Below are positions 24,801 through 37,466 of a stretch of 64,000 nt of DNA, piece by piece. Position numbers and translations under genes: made by a program. The DNA is from Diphasiastrum complanatum (Eukaryota; Streptophyta; Lycopodiopsida; Lycopodiales; Lycopodiaceae), in contig CM055097.1 of the NCBI GenBank assembly GCA_029204225.1, positions 59,896,883 to 59,960,882 on the forward strand. The letters run 5' to 3'. The notes under the pieces were generated by a model. It saw nothing but the letters and a program-made list of their open reading frames with translations. It searched no databases and was not told the origin of the DNA. Numbering within the stretch: position 1 is the first letter of the stretch; every line of letters begins with the position of its first letter.

Positions 24801-25436
24801 TGATGATAATGACTGATAAATTCGTCGGATTCACGACTCTCTTAAGCTTGGATGGAATTCAGATGCGATCGCTGGACACTACCAATTGAGTCGCTCTCAC
24901 AATCCTCCAGAGTGTAGTCAGTCACTTCTGATCTACGTTCATAAAATTAATACAACATTCAACATAGTTTCAACCAAATTGCGAAATTCAACTGAACAAG
25001 AAAACTCAGACATACGAAATAAACAGCATATGCATTTGCATTTGAGATCATACGCAACAAGAAAGTAATCTATATTCATTTTCTCTGATTTTATCAAGCA
25101 CTGCATGCAAATCCACACAGGCATTGGCATGAGAGAAACGCTTCTCTCACGGATGTATGTCTCGCTTACTAGAGGACTCTTGGATTTCTATGGATCCTGA
25201 TCACAGATCTCATCTCGCTCGCAGGCGGAGTTGTTGTCTGTATTTTGTCTTGATTGCTACTAGCATCATGCTTCTTTTCTATTACACTATGTGTATTCTA
25301 ATGATCTATATGTCAAGTATCATCTAGCAAGCATGGTCACTCTATGTAAATCTAAGATTAGAGTGATTAACCAACTAGTTAGAGAGTTACAAGAGTGACA
25401 GATTAGCCACGACATAGGAAGCATCTGCTGACGTCA
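24801..25436 (-). repeat. Copia family II LTR (complete)
   Basis: 636 bp. On the minus strand it starts TGACGTCAGCAGATG and ends ATTATCATCA, with TG...CA termini at both ends, and the primer site follows. To its right lies the end of a pol frame of the same family, so the LTR sits between two element parts as in a tandem or recombined array. Confidence 0.85.
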
Positions 25437-25785
25437 TGCCATCAGATAAGATCTTTGTACTTCTGGGTACTTGCATGATCTTAGCTGGTACTCTTTGGAG
25501 CGTGAGGGCAAAACAGGTTTCGTTTTGCTCGTATGTCTTTCTCTCGTACTGGACTGCAAATGAGTCCCATTTGTGGATCTTTCGTTTTTGCGAACCGTTC
25601 GTCTTTGTCTCCTTTGACTTTGTGTTCGTGAATCGTTCATCTTCGTCTCCTTTGACTTTTGTCTTCCAAAAACTCTTCGTGTTTCGTGTCTCCATATTCT
25701 TGAGTTCGCAAACATCTTTGTCGGGTTGAGGGCTGAAAGCTAACAAGGCTTTGTAGTTAGAAACATTTCGTTTCTTCATTGCAGT
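25437..25785 (-). pseudogene. Copia family II pol C-terminal tail, truncated at ~25785
   Basis: The minus strand reads MKKRNVSNYKALLAFS followed by a charged tail. The start corresponds to ERELKKQNVSIIKALL at the end of the other family II pol copies. Everything upstream of this tail is missing: at about 25785 the sequence switches to plus-strand RNase H. Confidence 0.75.
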
Positions 25786-26415
25786 AACAAAGATGGCTAA
25801 TGAAATCATTTGGCTCAAACAATTCCTTGATGAACTGGGCGAAATAAGAAATGAGCCTCTGATTCTATAGATGGACAATACATTTGCAATACATCTGACA
25901 AAGTATCCTGTGTTTCACTCAAGGACGAAACACATCGCGATCAAGTATTACTTGATAAGGGATCTGATCGGAAAGAAGATGCTACAGACTATCTTCATTG
26001 GGACAAAGGAGATGGTGATTGACATTTTTACAAAGGCCTTAGACAAAGGTCTGTTTGAGAAATAGAGGAGCAGTCTTGGAGTCATCAAGATACCACGCTT
26101 TGAGAGGGAGCTGAAGAAACAAAATGTTTTTACTACCAAAGCTTTGCTAGCTTTCAGCCTATAGACACGAAGCGAAAATGTTTGCGAACATCACGAAAAG
26201 ACACGAAGTGAAAATATTCGTGAACAGCCCAACGAAGAGACATGAACGCAAAAAAATCCGCGAAAGAAATTTATTTGTGATACAACAAGAGAAAGTTAGA
26301 TGATGCGAAAGTCAAACAGCCCGAAGTGACACGACACTTTTTGACCTTCACGTTCCAAAGGATCAGGAAGATCATGCAAGTGCCATGAAGTACAAAAACC
26401 CCTGATCTGATATGA
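25786..26415 (+). pseudogene. Copia family II RNase H end and pol tail, plus strand
   Basis: The plus strand reads MANEIIWLKQFLDELGE, then MDNTFAIHLTKYPVFHSRTK, AIKYYLIRDLI and DIFTKALDKGLFEK. This is the closing part of Copia RNase H with its last D-I-F-T-K-A-L block. A stop (TAG) lies before MDN and another after GLFEK. The tail (ERELKKQN, then TKALLAFS) follows to about 26160, then a charged, degenerate stretch up to the LTR. It points away from the minus-strand copy to the left. Confidence 0.85.
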
Positions 26416-26703
26416 TGATGTCAGCAGAAGAGCGTTAGGACGTGCCTAACCCACTTCTCTTTTAAATCCATGATTAGTTATAGATTGTTTAGTCTATCTA
26501 ATCTGGTGTGCTACTTTGAATGTATAAGATACATACAATAGTAGATAGACAATACACAAACAGAACATAGAACAGAAGTCTGTCTGCGTGCGAGACAAGT
26601 TTTGTGAGTAGAATCCACAGAGATCCAGAAGTCTGCTAGTAAGCGAGAGATCACTCGTGGGAGAACATCGCTTCTCTCACGCCAATGCGCTATGTGGGTC
26701 TGT
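26416..26703 (+). repeat. Copia family II LTR, plus strand, 3'-truncated
   Basis: Starts TGATGTCAGCAGAAG, matching the start of the LTR at 25436 read on the other strand. It shares agtaagcgaga and the gagaa...cttctctcacgccaatgc block near its end. It stops at about 26703, lacking the last ~250 bp. Confidence 0.72.
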
Positions 26704-27369
26704 CATAAAAATATTTTTGTTGGAATAAAATATTGATATTCTTATGTACTATAACTCAACTTGATGAAGCCAATTCATCAAAATATCTCATTGTTTAGGA
26801 TTTAGAGGAAGCTATTTACCTATATAGGAAAAGTAGATTCTTTTTGGTTAAAAATTTTGTATATAGGAAAATACTTATTCTAGGAAACTCTAGGTCAAAT
26901 TTTTCCTATATCAAAAAAGTTTTCCTATATTGTCAATCTAGGAACTATTTCAGTTTTTCCTATATGGAAAAAGTTTTCCTATATTGTCAATCTAGGAACT
27001 GTTTCATTTTTCCTAGTGTGCACAGTTCCTAGTTATGTGTATTTCATTCTTGGAAAACTCTTTTTTTTTCCTATATAGGAACTGATCAAAAGTTCCTTGT
27101 GGGTGGAGTAGCTACTAGCTTATAATTGATGTGCCTCCTGAGTTCTCAGTGTGGATCAATGCTCATTATGCCCATGGCTGAGAGTTTTGACAGACCTGAA
27201 GAAATGGCAGCATCAATCAATGCCAAGTTTCTGTTCAATGTGCAATGCAGCCAATGTATTTCTCGGTGCAGCCCATTCGAGCTCGTTGTTCAGTATCTTC
27301 TTTTGGAAAGTTTTCATTCTTTTCAAGCTCTTTGTGCATATCCGTTTTTGGGAGGTGTAGTGATTGTAC
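26704..27369. other. AT-rich DNA with TTTTCCTATAT repeats, no gene
   Basis: Between 26820 and 27080 the block ttttcctatat and its complement recur many times. A 54-bp unit (ttttcctatattgtcaatct...) is tandemly duplicated at about 26920 and 26974. A palindrome ttgatgaa...ttcatcaa lies at 26761-26781. Small frames at 27126-27392 have no recognisable motif. Confidence 0.55.
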
Positions 27370-27530
27370 ATCCACTTTCACAAGCGGATTAAGAAAATTC
27401 TTAATCATGGAGCCGTGAATCTGGAGAAGCTAGATGGGACACCGTTCGACACACCATCAACGGTAGCCGGTTGCACAAGCACTGGCACCACAATGAATTA
27501 GATCCAGATTGGTGGTGGCATGTTACGAAA
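27370..27530 (+). pseudogene. Possible Gypsy integrase C-terminal remnant
   Basis: One frame reads HKRIKKILNHGAVNLEKLDG then TPFDTP, and a shifted frame reads NGSRLHKHW. This resembles the block G-A-V-x-(I/L)...V-N-G-x-R-L-K-x-Y near the end of pol in some plant Gypsy elements. The match is short and the frame is broken, so this is tentative. Confidence 0.35.
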
Positions 27531-27710
27531 AGCTATTCTGTTAGGCCATCACAACTAGATCTAGGAAGATCAAGCCAAATCAAGCTAGATCCATCAAGAT
27601 TCAGCCAAATCTGGCAAGATCTATGAAGAATAAAAAGTTATTCAACTTGTCTATAGGGGTTGATGAGGAAAAACATCTTGCTTGCGCATGTACAACTTGT
27701 AAGATATAGA

Positions 27711-29245
27711 ATGCAAACGATGTAGTCATAACCATGTCCAATTGACGAACCAAGTTCATCAAGATTACTTCAGAAATGACATAAATGTTGCCGTAATAAT
27801 TATATGGTCGGCGTTATTGATAAGTATTAAGGGTCTTATGATGGCTATTTTCTTTGACAATCTGCTAAATAATATATGTGTCGAAAGCTATAATATATAA
27901 GAAAGGTTATAAGAAAGATTAATTATTATTTTAGATTACTTCAAGATATTTTATCTGTGCATGAGAGATGACAAACCGAGTTTGTCAACACTACCAATGT
28001 TATAGGAATAGAATGGAAAGGAAAACTTAAATATAGATATGTCTAGTTGACGAACTAAGTTCAACAAAATTGTTGTCTTGATAAAAGTATATTGGTTTCA
28101 ACAATTGCTTACAATGAAAGTGGCCACATCAAACATTATAGCTATTGTTATTCTTTATTTTCACAAAGTGAGTTCAAAAAAAATGCAACAACCAACTACA
28201 CTAAACTAAACTTTTACGATTGTTTATAGTAAAATACTATTTATTGTGTGTTAACCATGTGAAGAATAATTATTGCTTTATATTTAATAGCAATGTTTTA
28301 TTATGATGGATAGTTGACAAACTCATTTTTGTCAACATTACCTATAATTGTTCTATAGAATGCAAACGATGAAATCATAACCATGCCCAGTTGACGAACC
28401 AAGTTCATCAAGATTATTTCAAATACGACATAATAGTTGAGTAATAATTATATGGTCATCGTTATGGATAAGTACCAAGGGTCTTATGATGGTTGTTTTT
28501 TCTGATAATCTAACAAAAAATATTTGTATGGAAAGGACCATATCAACAAAAGCTATAATATATACTAAAGGATATAAGAAAGATTCATTATTATTTTACG
28601 ATTACTTAAAAATTTTATTTTTGCATGAGAGTTGATGAATCGAGTTCATCAACAATACCAATGTTGTAGGAATAGGATGGAAGCGAAAACTTAATTATAG
28701 CTGTGTCTAGTTGACGAACTTAAGTGCAACTAGATTGTTGTCTTAATAAAAGTGTATTGTTTTTATACTATATTGAAAATCATCAATTGCTTTCAGTGAA
28801 AGTGCCCACATCTAACATTATAGCTACATCGTCTTTTTTTTAACAAAGTGATTTCAAAAAAATTTCAACAACCAATTACACTAAAATTTTACAATTGTCT
28901 ATAGTAAAATGATATTTATTTATGTGGTACCATGTGAAAAATAATTAGCGCTTCATATTTAATGGCAATGTTTTTATTATAAGTGATAGTTGATGGACTC
29001 AGATCGTCAACATTACTTATGATTGTGATATAGAATGCAAATGATGAAATCATAACGATGTCCAATTGACGAACCAAGTTCACCAAGATTATTTCCAAAA
29101 ACAACATAAGTGTTGTCGTAATAATTATAAGGTCATCGTTATTTGTAAGTACCAAGGGCCTTATGATGGCTATTTTTCTTAACAATCTGCTAAATAATAG
29201 TTGTTTGGAAAGGATCATGTCAACAAAACCTATAGTATATAAGAA
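27711..29245 (+). repeat. Tandem repeat of ~650-675 bp, 2.3 copies
   Basis: Units start at 27711, 28360 and 29035, each with atgcaaacgatg (last copy atgcaaatgatg), cataaccatg, ttgacgaaccaagttca and ggtctt(a)tgatggct. The third copy stops at about 29245. AT-rich, and no frame is kept between the units, so it appears noncoding. Confidence 0.85.
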
Positions 29246-30565
29246 GGGATGATGGCAAAGAAAATACATTGATAGAAAGTATTCTCGATCATGAACTCTT
29301 GGTTGCAGATTTCCAAGAAGAACAAATGCCATCAAATGAAGAGAGTGCGCATTTTGATGGTATGAAAGTAAAGTGGTCTATTTCACAAGAAACATTTTTT
29401 TCAAGCATAATCTGGAATGTTTTTTCTTTTTAATTTAGATTGTCAAGATATTTCTTTAAAAAAAATTCAAAACAATATTTTTTATTCAAATACTATTTTG
29501 CCTTTGTTGTAGAGTTGGTTTGAAGACAATATTTTTTGAAGAACATATGCCATCAATTAACGAGAGTGTGCATCTTAATGATATGAAAAGAATATAATGT
29601 ATCATGGATTATAGCGAGACAAGAGTTAAACAATGTGGTATTTAATACAAATATTGGTACTAAATTTCAAAAATAAGATTACAATGATGCATTTTACAAG
29701 AAACACTTTTGACAAGTATGTTATGAAATGTTTTTTGAAATAATTTTGTCCTAATCTTTCTTTGAAATAATTATAAACAATATCGTTAATTGAATTGTTT
29801 CGTTCCTTTTTTTGTACATTTGGTTTGATGATAGTGAATTTTGCAGACGAGTTTCAATCTCCAAAAAAACAAGATGAAAGTTTCTATAAGCTAATGCATT
29901 CAAGTTTTGTATATGTACTTTTTGCTTTCTGTAAATAATATTTTTCGTTCATGTTAATAATTTCATTGGTTATTTATTTGGTGACTAATATGAATGTACG
30001 TTTTTTTAGTAGAAGTGTGTTTTTTGATTAGTTTGCAAATTTTTATTTTTCTTATGACATTTTCATAATATTAGACCTAAATGGCATTCTCATAAAACAA
30101 TACGATATTGGTCCACAATGCTCAAGGGATAAGAAATGACACACGTGTGGACTGTCCACAACATGTACTTGTGATCTCCTAAGTTGTGTAGATCCACCAA
30201 GATCAAGACTAGATTGAGATTCAAGATCTATCTTAGAATCTATGGCAAAAACACACTACTACATGCATTCAATCACTTCCAACTCTCACTCACACGTGTG
30301 GGAAGTGTTCCAAAAATAATCTAAGTAAAAACAAGCCGCTCTCCTTGGATAGAGAGAGAAAATCATCACCAGCTCTCGGGTAGAGAGAGAAAGCTAGAAA
30401 ACCAATAACACTCAAAATCCACACGATCTCAAAATCAAATTAGATCCAAATGAGAAGTACAATGACACTAATAGATCCATGAGCTACCACAATGCTCAAT
30501 CATGATTGGACCACACTTTTGTCACCTCTTATTCCTATTGGACCATTGATCCATGCACCTCTAAA
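29246..30565. other. AT-rich DNA with a diverged internal duplication, no gene
   Basis: Blocks such as atgccatcaa...gagagtg(c/t)gcat...gatatgaaa occur near 29325 and again near 29545. A further pair (acaagaaacac...gaaatgttttttg) occurs near 29385 and 29690, giving an old duplication of 200-300 bp. The end (30120-30310) holds two acacgtgtg palindromes similar to those in the LTR at 59.8-60.5 kb. Confidence 0.5.
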
Positions 30566-32204
30566 TTATGTGGTCAGGTGTGACCCTTGCCAGTTAAATA
30601 AAGCTGAATGCTATAAGGCTGGCGGTTTGTTGCATCCACTGGATATCCCTGATAAGAAATGGGATAGTATTTCCATGGATTTCGTGGTTGGGTTACCATG
30701 GACGAATAAACAGCATGATGCAATTTGGATTGTGGTCGACCGTCTTACCAAATTGGCTATGTTTATTCTGGTAAAGACCATCGCGAAGGCTTCTTATTTA
30801 GTTCAGATATTTGTAGAGTGTCTGTTTAGGCTTTATGGATTACCAAGTGATATTGGGAGCGATCACGATCCGAAGTTCACCAGTCACTTTTGGTCGGCCG
30901 TATTTGCTAAACTAGAGACGACATTGAGTTTGGGTTCTTTTGATCATCTTGATATGAATGGACAGATGGAAAGAACAACTCAAACGATGGAACCGGGCAA
31001 ATATTCTCAGATGACAATCTGATTGGAGAAAGTACCTTCCATTGATCGAGTTTCCCTATAATAGTAGTAAGCATTCGGCTACTGGTTATAGCCCGTTTAT
31101 GCTTATGTACGGTTTTGAGCCTAGGTCACCCATTGTGGTTGAGACTCGGATGATCAAGTTTCAGAAAGTAGTGGATTTCCTTCACGATATGCAGGAAATG
31201 CTACAGATTGCACGTGAAAATGTCCATAGTGCCCAGGATAGGGACAGACATTATGCAAATATGAAAAGATCACTAAGAGACTTCCAAGTGGGAGACTGGA
31301 TATATTTGAGAATCTCGAGGGATTCAAGTGTATTGCGTATTGGCAAGCATTATAAGTTGTCTCCTAGATATAGAGGATCGTTTAAGAACTTGAAAAAGAT
31401 CAGATCCTTAGCTTACCGATTGGAACTCTCGGAAGGATCACAAGTGTATCCCGTATTTCACGTTAGTTGTCTCAAAAAGAGTCTACGTGAAGGAGAGCAT
31501 CTTGGATCTGGAGATCAGTTGGACCTGTTGGATGAATCATCAAGTGTATCACGTCTTGAACCCGAGAAGATCTTGGATACAAGAACTAAATGATTGAGAA
31601 ATCGTATAGCTACCGAGCATCTGGTTCGAAGGAGGAGATGTACGGACAATGATGATTCTTGGGAACAGGAAGGAAGCTTAAGGAGGAACTTTCCCAGTTT
31701 TAAGTTCTAAGAACAGAACTTGAATAAGGGGGGAAGAATGTCATGCCCATGGCTAGTCTCGGGTAGCGTGTCCACGCTAAGGACCGGTAGACCAACAACC
31801 CGTAAGTTAATTGTGACTATAAGGGAATTGGGGCCCTTATGTGTACATGGTCATAATTAATGGTTGCAGGCCTAAACACATGGTGGTGGAGTTGGTATGG
31901 GTCGATGACGTGGCCCAGATAGGCTCTAGAGGTGTCTAGTGAGGTGTCACAGTGCACTACTAGTGGTGCATGGGCCTTGGAGGGTATAAGTATACCTGTT
32001 GGGCTCTCACTAGTGTATGTTTGATTTGTGATGAGTAGCTATATGCTGCTGGAGTGACTCCTCTTTCCATGACTCTGATTGATCCTTGGGGGCTAGATCC
32101 GTACGATCTAGCTTTGGTTGGGCTGGTTTAACCTCCACCGGTTCCCATGTGTTGTTGCTTTGTATGGTATGCTTAGAGTAGAATCCTGTTGTGAGGACTT
32201 TATA
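30566..32204 (+). mobile_element. Truncated Ty3/gypsy element (second copy, plus strand)
   Basis: Begins abruptly inside the integrase zinc domain (CDPCQLNKAECYKAGG). It carries DSISMDFVVGLPWTNK and the core to FTSHFWSAVF. A second frame (31042-31593) has FPYNSSKHSATGYSPFMLMY, VGDWIYLRIS, YPVFHVSCLKKSLREGEH and EPEKILDTRTK, then the chromodomain-like block and the 3' LTR. It is an inverted copy of 19711-21449. A 61-residue stretch compared by eye differs at about 10 positions. It still contains fairly long open frames but is cut at its 5' end. Confidence 0.9.
31739..32204 (+). repeat. 3' LTR of the truncated Gypsy
   Basis: Starts TGTCATGCCCATGGC after the purine tract aaggggggaagaa and ends GGACTTTATA. 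It is about 30 bp shorter than the 495-bp LTRs of the other copy. Confidence 0.9.
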
Positions 32205-32273
32205 ACAATGGTGTTGTTGAACGAAAGAACAAGACCCTAATGGAAGCAGCCAGATGCATGATGGCCTACTCTG
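32205..32273 (+). pseudogene. Copia integrase snippet flanking the Gypsy LTR
   Basis: About 70 bp containing aacgaaagaac and gcagccagatgcatgatgg, i.e. the N-G-V-x-E-R-K...AARCMMA block. It is the reverse complement of 19711-19780, so the same Copia target flanks both Gypsy copies. The two Gypsy copies therefore arose by duplication of one insertion. Confidence 0.85.
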
Positions 32274-33880
32274 TGAGATCACATTGAAAGGTCCACAGAT
32301 GTCAGAATGCACTAACTCCAGAATCTTAGTTGTTCTATAGGAGTCCTTGACAAATGGAGTGTGTGATATCATACCCTTTAGACATGCATCACAGGTCGTC
32401 GAATTGTTCGCATTTGAGATGCTCACCCCTGTGATTGCTCCATGATGACTTGCTTTATATAGTGTCATCGAATTCATATGGCATAGTCTTCTATGCCATA
32501 GAGTGTTTGGCGAATCATCATGAGTCTGATGCACTTGATCTACAGGCAGGTGTACCTTCAAGTGATACAGATTGTCTTTTTTTTTCCTTGAGTGATCAGG
32601 GTACTGGTACTTGCATCAACAATGTTGCAGGCTTCATCTGAGAATGTCACACGCATCATTGCATTAGTTCTTGCCACAGATAGTAAGTCCTGCTGCAGTG
32701 TAGACATGAAGAAAACATCTTTGATTCATTTGTCTCTGCCATTCATGTTGAGCCACAGTGAACCAATACCATTCACTTGGTGTTTGGATCCATCTCCAAG
32801 AACAATGAATCTTGATGGATCTGCACTTCGAATATCATACATGATTCGTCTTGATGTTATGAAGTGTGAGATAGCTCTTGAGTCTAGGATTACCTCCTGT
32901 GTGTTAGGTGTTGACACCACACACATGTCTGCACAGATGTACGTGGTCAAATTATTTCTGTTTGATCTTTCTTCATCCATTTTTGAGCTCTCTAGCTCCT
33001 CGACATAGGATGAACTATTATTGTTATCATGTCTACTTTGTGCTTATTTGTTTCTTGGGTTCAGGTGACAGTCCATGGTTGTATGACCCTTCTTGTGGTA
33101 GTGGATACACTCAATTTTCGGATTGAGCCAACACGAATCGACAGTATGCCCTTCGGATTTGCATCTCACGCAGCTCTTCTTGTCTCCACCTTGTTGTTTC
33201 AACTTTCCTTTGTTCTTCCATTTGCCTTTGCTGGTTCTTTCGGCTTGCTAATCATAATCCTGCTTTTGATCTGACACCCTCTTAGGATTTAATTGTTTTT
33301 TTTTCTTCTCCTTGTTGTTGTAAAGAGCTTGGTCAAAAGCATCCTTCTGATCAAGGTGCTCTCAAGCCTCGACTTCCTCTCTCTCCTGCTTCATGACCTT
33401 CTCACTGGGTATGGCAGCTCAACTCAGTGTTATGCTGCTTATAACATAGCGAGAGAAAAGTACTAAAAAAAAATACAAATTCCAGCTAGAACTTTGGTGA
33501 CAAACTGATAAAAAGTCTCTCGAATGATTCACAAAACTTGAATTATTTATGTTCGAGAATGATTCATGTTGGATCAATCAGGCTCTATAACCCAACAAAG
33601 CAAAACGAGACGAAATCTAGACGAAAACAAAACGAAGCGAAGCAAAGTGAAACTTCAATGAGCTCTGACATTGATTCATGCTTGAAGCGTAGAGATCGCG
33701 AAACGAAATGAAAGAGAAGAATTCGCGAAAAAGATCAATCAGGCTCTGTAACGAGACGAGATAAAACGAAACAAAATAGGACGAAACGGAGTGAAACGAA
33801 TCTTAACTTATGTGAGCTCTGAAATTGATTTACGCTTATAAGATAGTTTTAGAAAATTTGAGACTCTTGCAAGTCTCATT
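32274..33880 (-). pseudogene. Copia family II leader-gag-protease-integrase piece, inverted in place
   Basis: Same content and order as 17670-19275. On the minus strand: leader (from 33880), gag tail and knuckles, protease with D-S-R (LDSRAISHFITSRRIM), WHRRLCHMNSMTLYKASHHG and CDACLKGMISHTPF, ending at GPFNVIS at the left border. The plus-strand integrase that begins at 33884 resumes just about 10 bp past the point where this one ends (YYITFIDDYSKFAR). The segment therefore looks flipped relative to its neighbour rather than separately inserted. Confidence 0.88.
33385..33880 (-). repeat. Family II leader repeat (AAACG-rich), copy 3
   Basis: Same sequence as at 14275 and 18785, with a deletion near 33430-33460. 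It carries runs of the aaacg pentamer. Confidence 0.65.
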
Positions 33881-33883
33881 TGA

Positions 33884-34240
33884 AATATTACATTACCTTT
33901 ATTGATGATTACAGTAAATTTGCCAGAGTGTATTTTATTCACAATATATCAGAAGCATTTGACTAATTCACAAAGTATGTGAATTGGACAGAAAGATGCA
34001 CCGGTAGCAAAGTGAATCAGATCAGAACAGATCAACGTGGAAAATACATCTCGAATCGGTTCAATGACTTCTGCAATGGTCATGGTATCATTCATAGAAG
34101 GACTGCATCTTACACACCGTAGCACAGTGGTGTTGCAGAAAGAAAGAATAGGACTCTAATGGAAGTTGTCCAGATCCATGATGGCCTACTCGAAAGCTCC
34201 AAGAATACTGTGGGCTGAAGAAGTAGCTACAACTGTTCAG
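33884..34240 (+). pseudogene. Copia family II integrase core, plus strand
   Basis: The plus strand reads YYITFIDDYSKFARVYFIHN, then FTKYVNWTERCTGSKVNQIR, GHGIIHRRTASYTP, a stop, then SGVAERKNRTLMEV. This is the catalytic core with D, D and E regions. Three or more lesions are present. It ends at about 34240 where the tandem array starts. Confidence 0.87.
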
Positions 34241-35470
34241 ATTCAGCTACGAGAGTTACTTTCCAAGAAAACTCAAAAAATCTTGAAAAAAGTGCATTTT
34301 TTGTGGTGTTTTTGAAAAATTTTAAGATTTTCTGAGAACAAACCCTCACAGACTGGTATGCACTTGTATCTCAGTCAGATTAACCCGCTCACCAAGCTGC
34401 GAGGGTTACTTCCCAAGAAAACTCAAAAAAACTTGAAAAAAGTGCATTTTTTTGTGGTGTTTTTGCAAAATTTTAAGATTTTCTAGGAACAAACCCTTGC
34501 AGACTAGTATTCACTTGTATCTCAGTCAGATTCACCTGCTCACCAAGCTGCGAGAGTTACTTCCCAAGGAAACTGAAAAAATCTTGTAAAAAGTGTATTT
34601 TTTTGGGATTTTTTCGCAAAATTTAAAGATTTTCTGGGAACAAACCCTCTCAGACTAGTATGCACTTGTATCTCAGTTAGATTCAGCTGCTCACCAAGCT
34701 GCGAGAACTCAAAAAATCTTGAAAACAGTGAATTTTTGGGGGGTTTTTTGCAAAATTTTAAGATTTTCTGAGAACAAACCCTCGCAGACTGGTATGCACT
34801 TGTATCTCAGTTAGACTCAGCTGCTCACCAGGCTGCAAGAGTTACTTCCCAAGAAAACTCAAAAAATGTTGAAAAAAGTGAATTTTTTTGGGGTTTTTTG
34901 GCAAAATTTTAAGATTTTCTAGGAAAAACCCCTCACAAACTGGTATCCACTTGTATCTCAGTCAGATTCAACTGCTCACCAAGCTGTGAGAGTTACTTCC
35001 CTAGGAAACTCAAAAAATTTAAAAAAAACTGTATTTTTTTGTGGTTTTTTGGCCAAATTTTAAAATTTTCTGAGAACTAATCTTCACAGGCTAGTATGCT
35101 TCTATCTGAGTCAGATCCACTTGCTTACCAAGTTGCAAGAGTTACTTCCCAAAGAAACTCAAAAATTTGCTGTCTGAAAGGTTCTAGGCCACTTTTTGCT
35201 CTTGGGAGCCTTCACAAGGGCACTTTTTTTTGGGATCTAACTCTTGCAGACTTCTCTGTTTCCTTGTCTCAGTGAGATGGAACTTCAGAGAGCTCTGCGA
35301 AGGTTACTTCCCAAGGAAACTCAAAAATTTGTTGTTTGAGAAGGTTCTAGGCCATGTTTTGCTCTTGGAAACCTTCACAGGGGCACCTTTTTTGGGATCT
35401 AACTCTCACAAACTTCTCTGTGTCCTGGTCTCAGTGAGATGGAACTTCAGAGAGCTCTGCGAAGGTTAGT
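34241..35470 (+). repeat. Tandem array, ~150-bp units passing into 162-bp units
   Basis: The anchor g(a/g)g(a/g)gttacttcccaa recurs at 34251, 34401, 34552, 34702 (damaged), 34837, 34988, 35137, 35299 and 35461. Spacings are 150, 151, 150, 135, 151, 149, 162 and 162. Each unit has an A/T-rich core with a tttt(g)tggtgttttt block and ends near acttgtatctcagtcag. The last two units form a separate subtype sharing ggttctaggcca and cttcagagagctctgcgaa. No real coding sense, although a repeated peptide is open in the last units. Confidence 0.92.
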
Positions 35471-36793
<1,323 letters not shown>

Positions 36794-37466
36794 GTGCAAC
36801 AAGGCGTTCATGTGTGGTCTCTATCGCTAATGCAGGCGACATAAAGTGTAGGTGGAACAATTCTCGATAGATTGTATTTGCTTGTGATAGTAGTTACTGT
36901 TGCGAGACATGTAATTGCTATTATTCATGTAATAACTCTCAACGATTCTATTTGATGAATTGATTTTTCTAAGCTGTGATTGAATGGCCTCGGCCATCCT
37001 AAATGCAGTTTATCCAAACTCTCTTCGTTGATGACATTTTTTGTCTGGTTAAATTGTCAACCTTTATTATACTTGTTGATGATAGAGACATTGATAACAA
37101 AGCTTTTGCTTTCCAGCTGGTGTATGGGCAAATAATTATGACTATTAACCCCTTGTACTGCAATGTTTGGCTTTTTATTTCTCTTGTATTTCCTCATTTG
37201 TGCAGCCAATTGGACTTGAATTCTTGACCTTGTGCACAAGAAAGAAGTCCTAATGAACTCACTACTTAACGGAGGAAAAAGTAATTGGCTTTCTAGCATA
37301 GATAGTTAGAAAGGTTTTCAATAATTTGTTCCTCTCTAGTTTTACCTCATAAACTTTGTTCTGTCCGAGAGAACTGAAAAAGCATTTTCCAGTCCTATCG
37401 GTTGATTAATTTTGGATATCTGAAAACCTTATGGTTGTTATGTAGCAAGCATTATATATGTGGGAA
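36794..37466 (-). repeat. Inverted repeat C, right copy
   Basis: Reverse complement of 12193-12871, about 98% identical by eye. Confidence 0.9.

Noticed and set aside
35230-35469. 79-codon frame with a repeated peptide in the tandem array
   Set aside because: The repeat comes from the 162-bp DNA unit. Neighbouring units do not keep the frame.
34241-35470. Regularly spaced direct repeats that could suggest a CRISPR array
   Set aside because: The units are 150-162 bp with no unique spacers, and the DNA is clearly eukaryotic. It is satellite-like.
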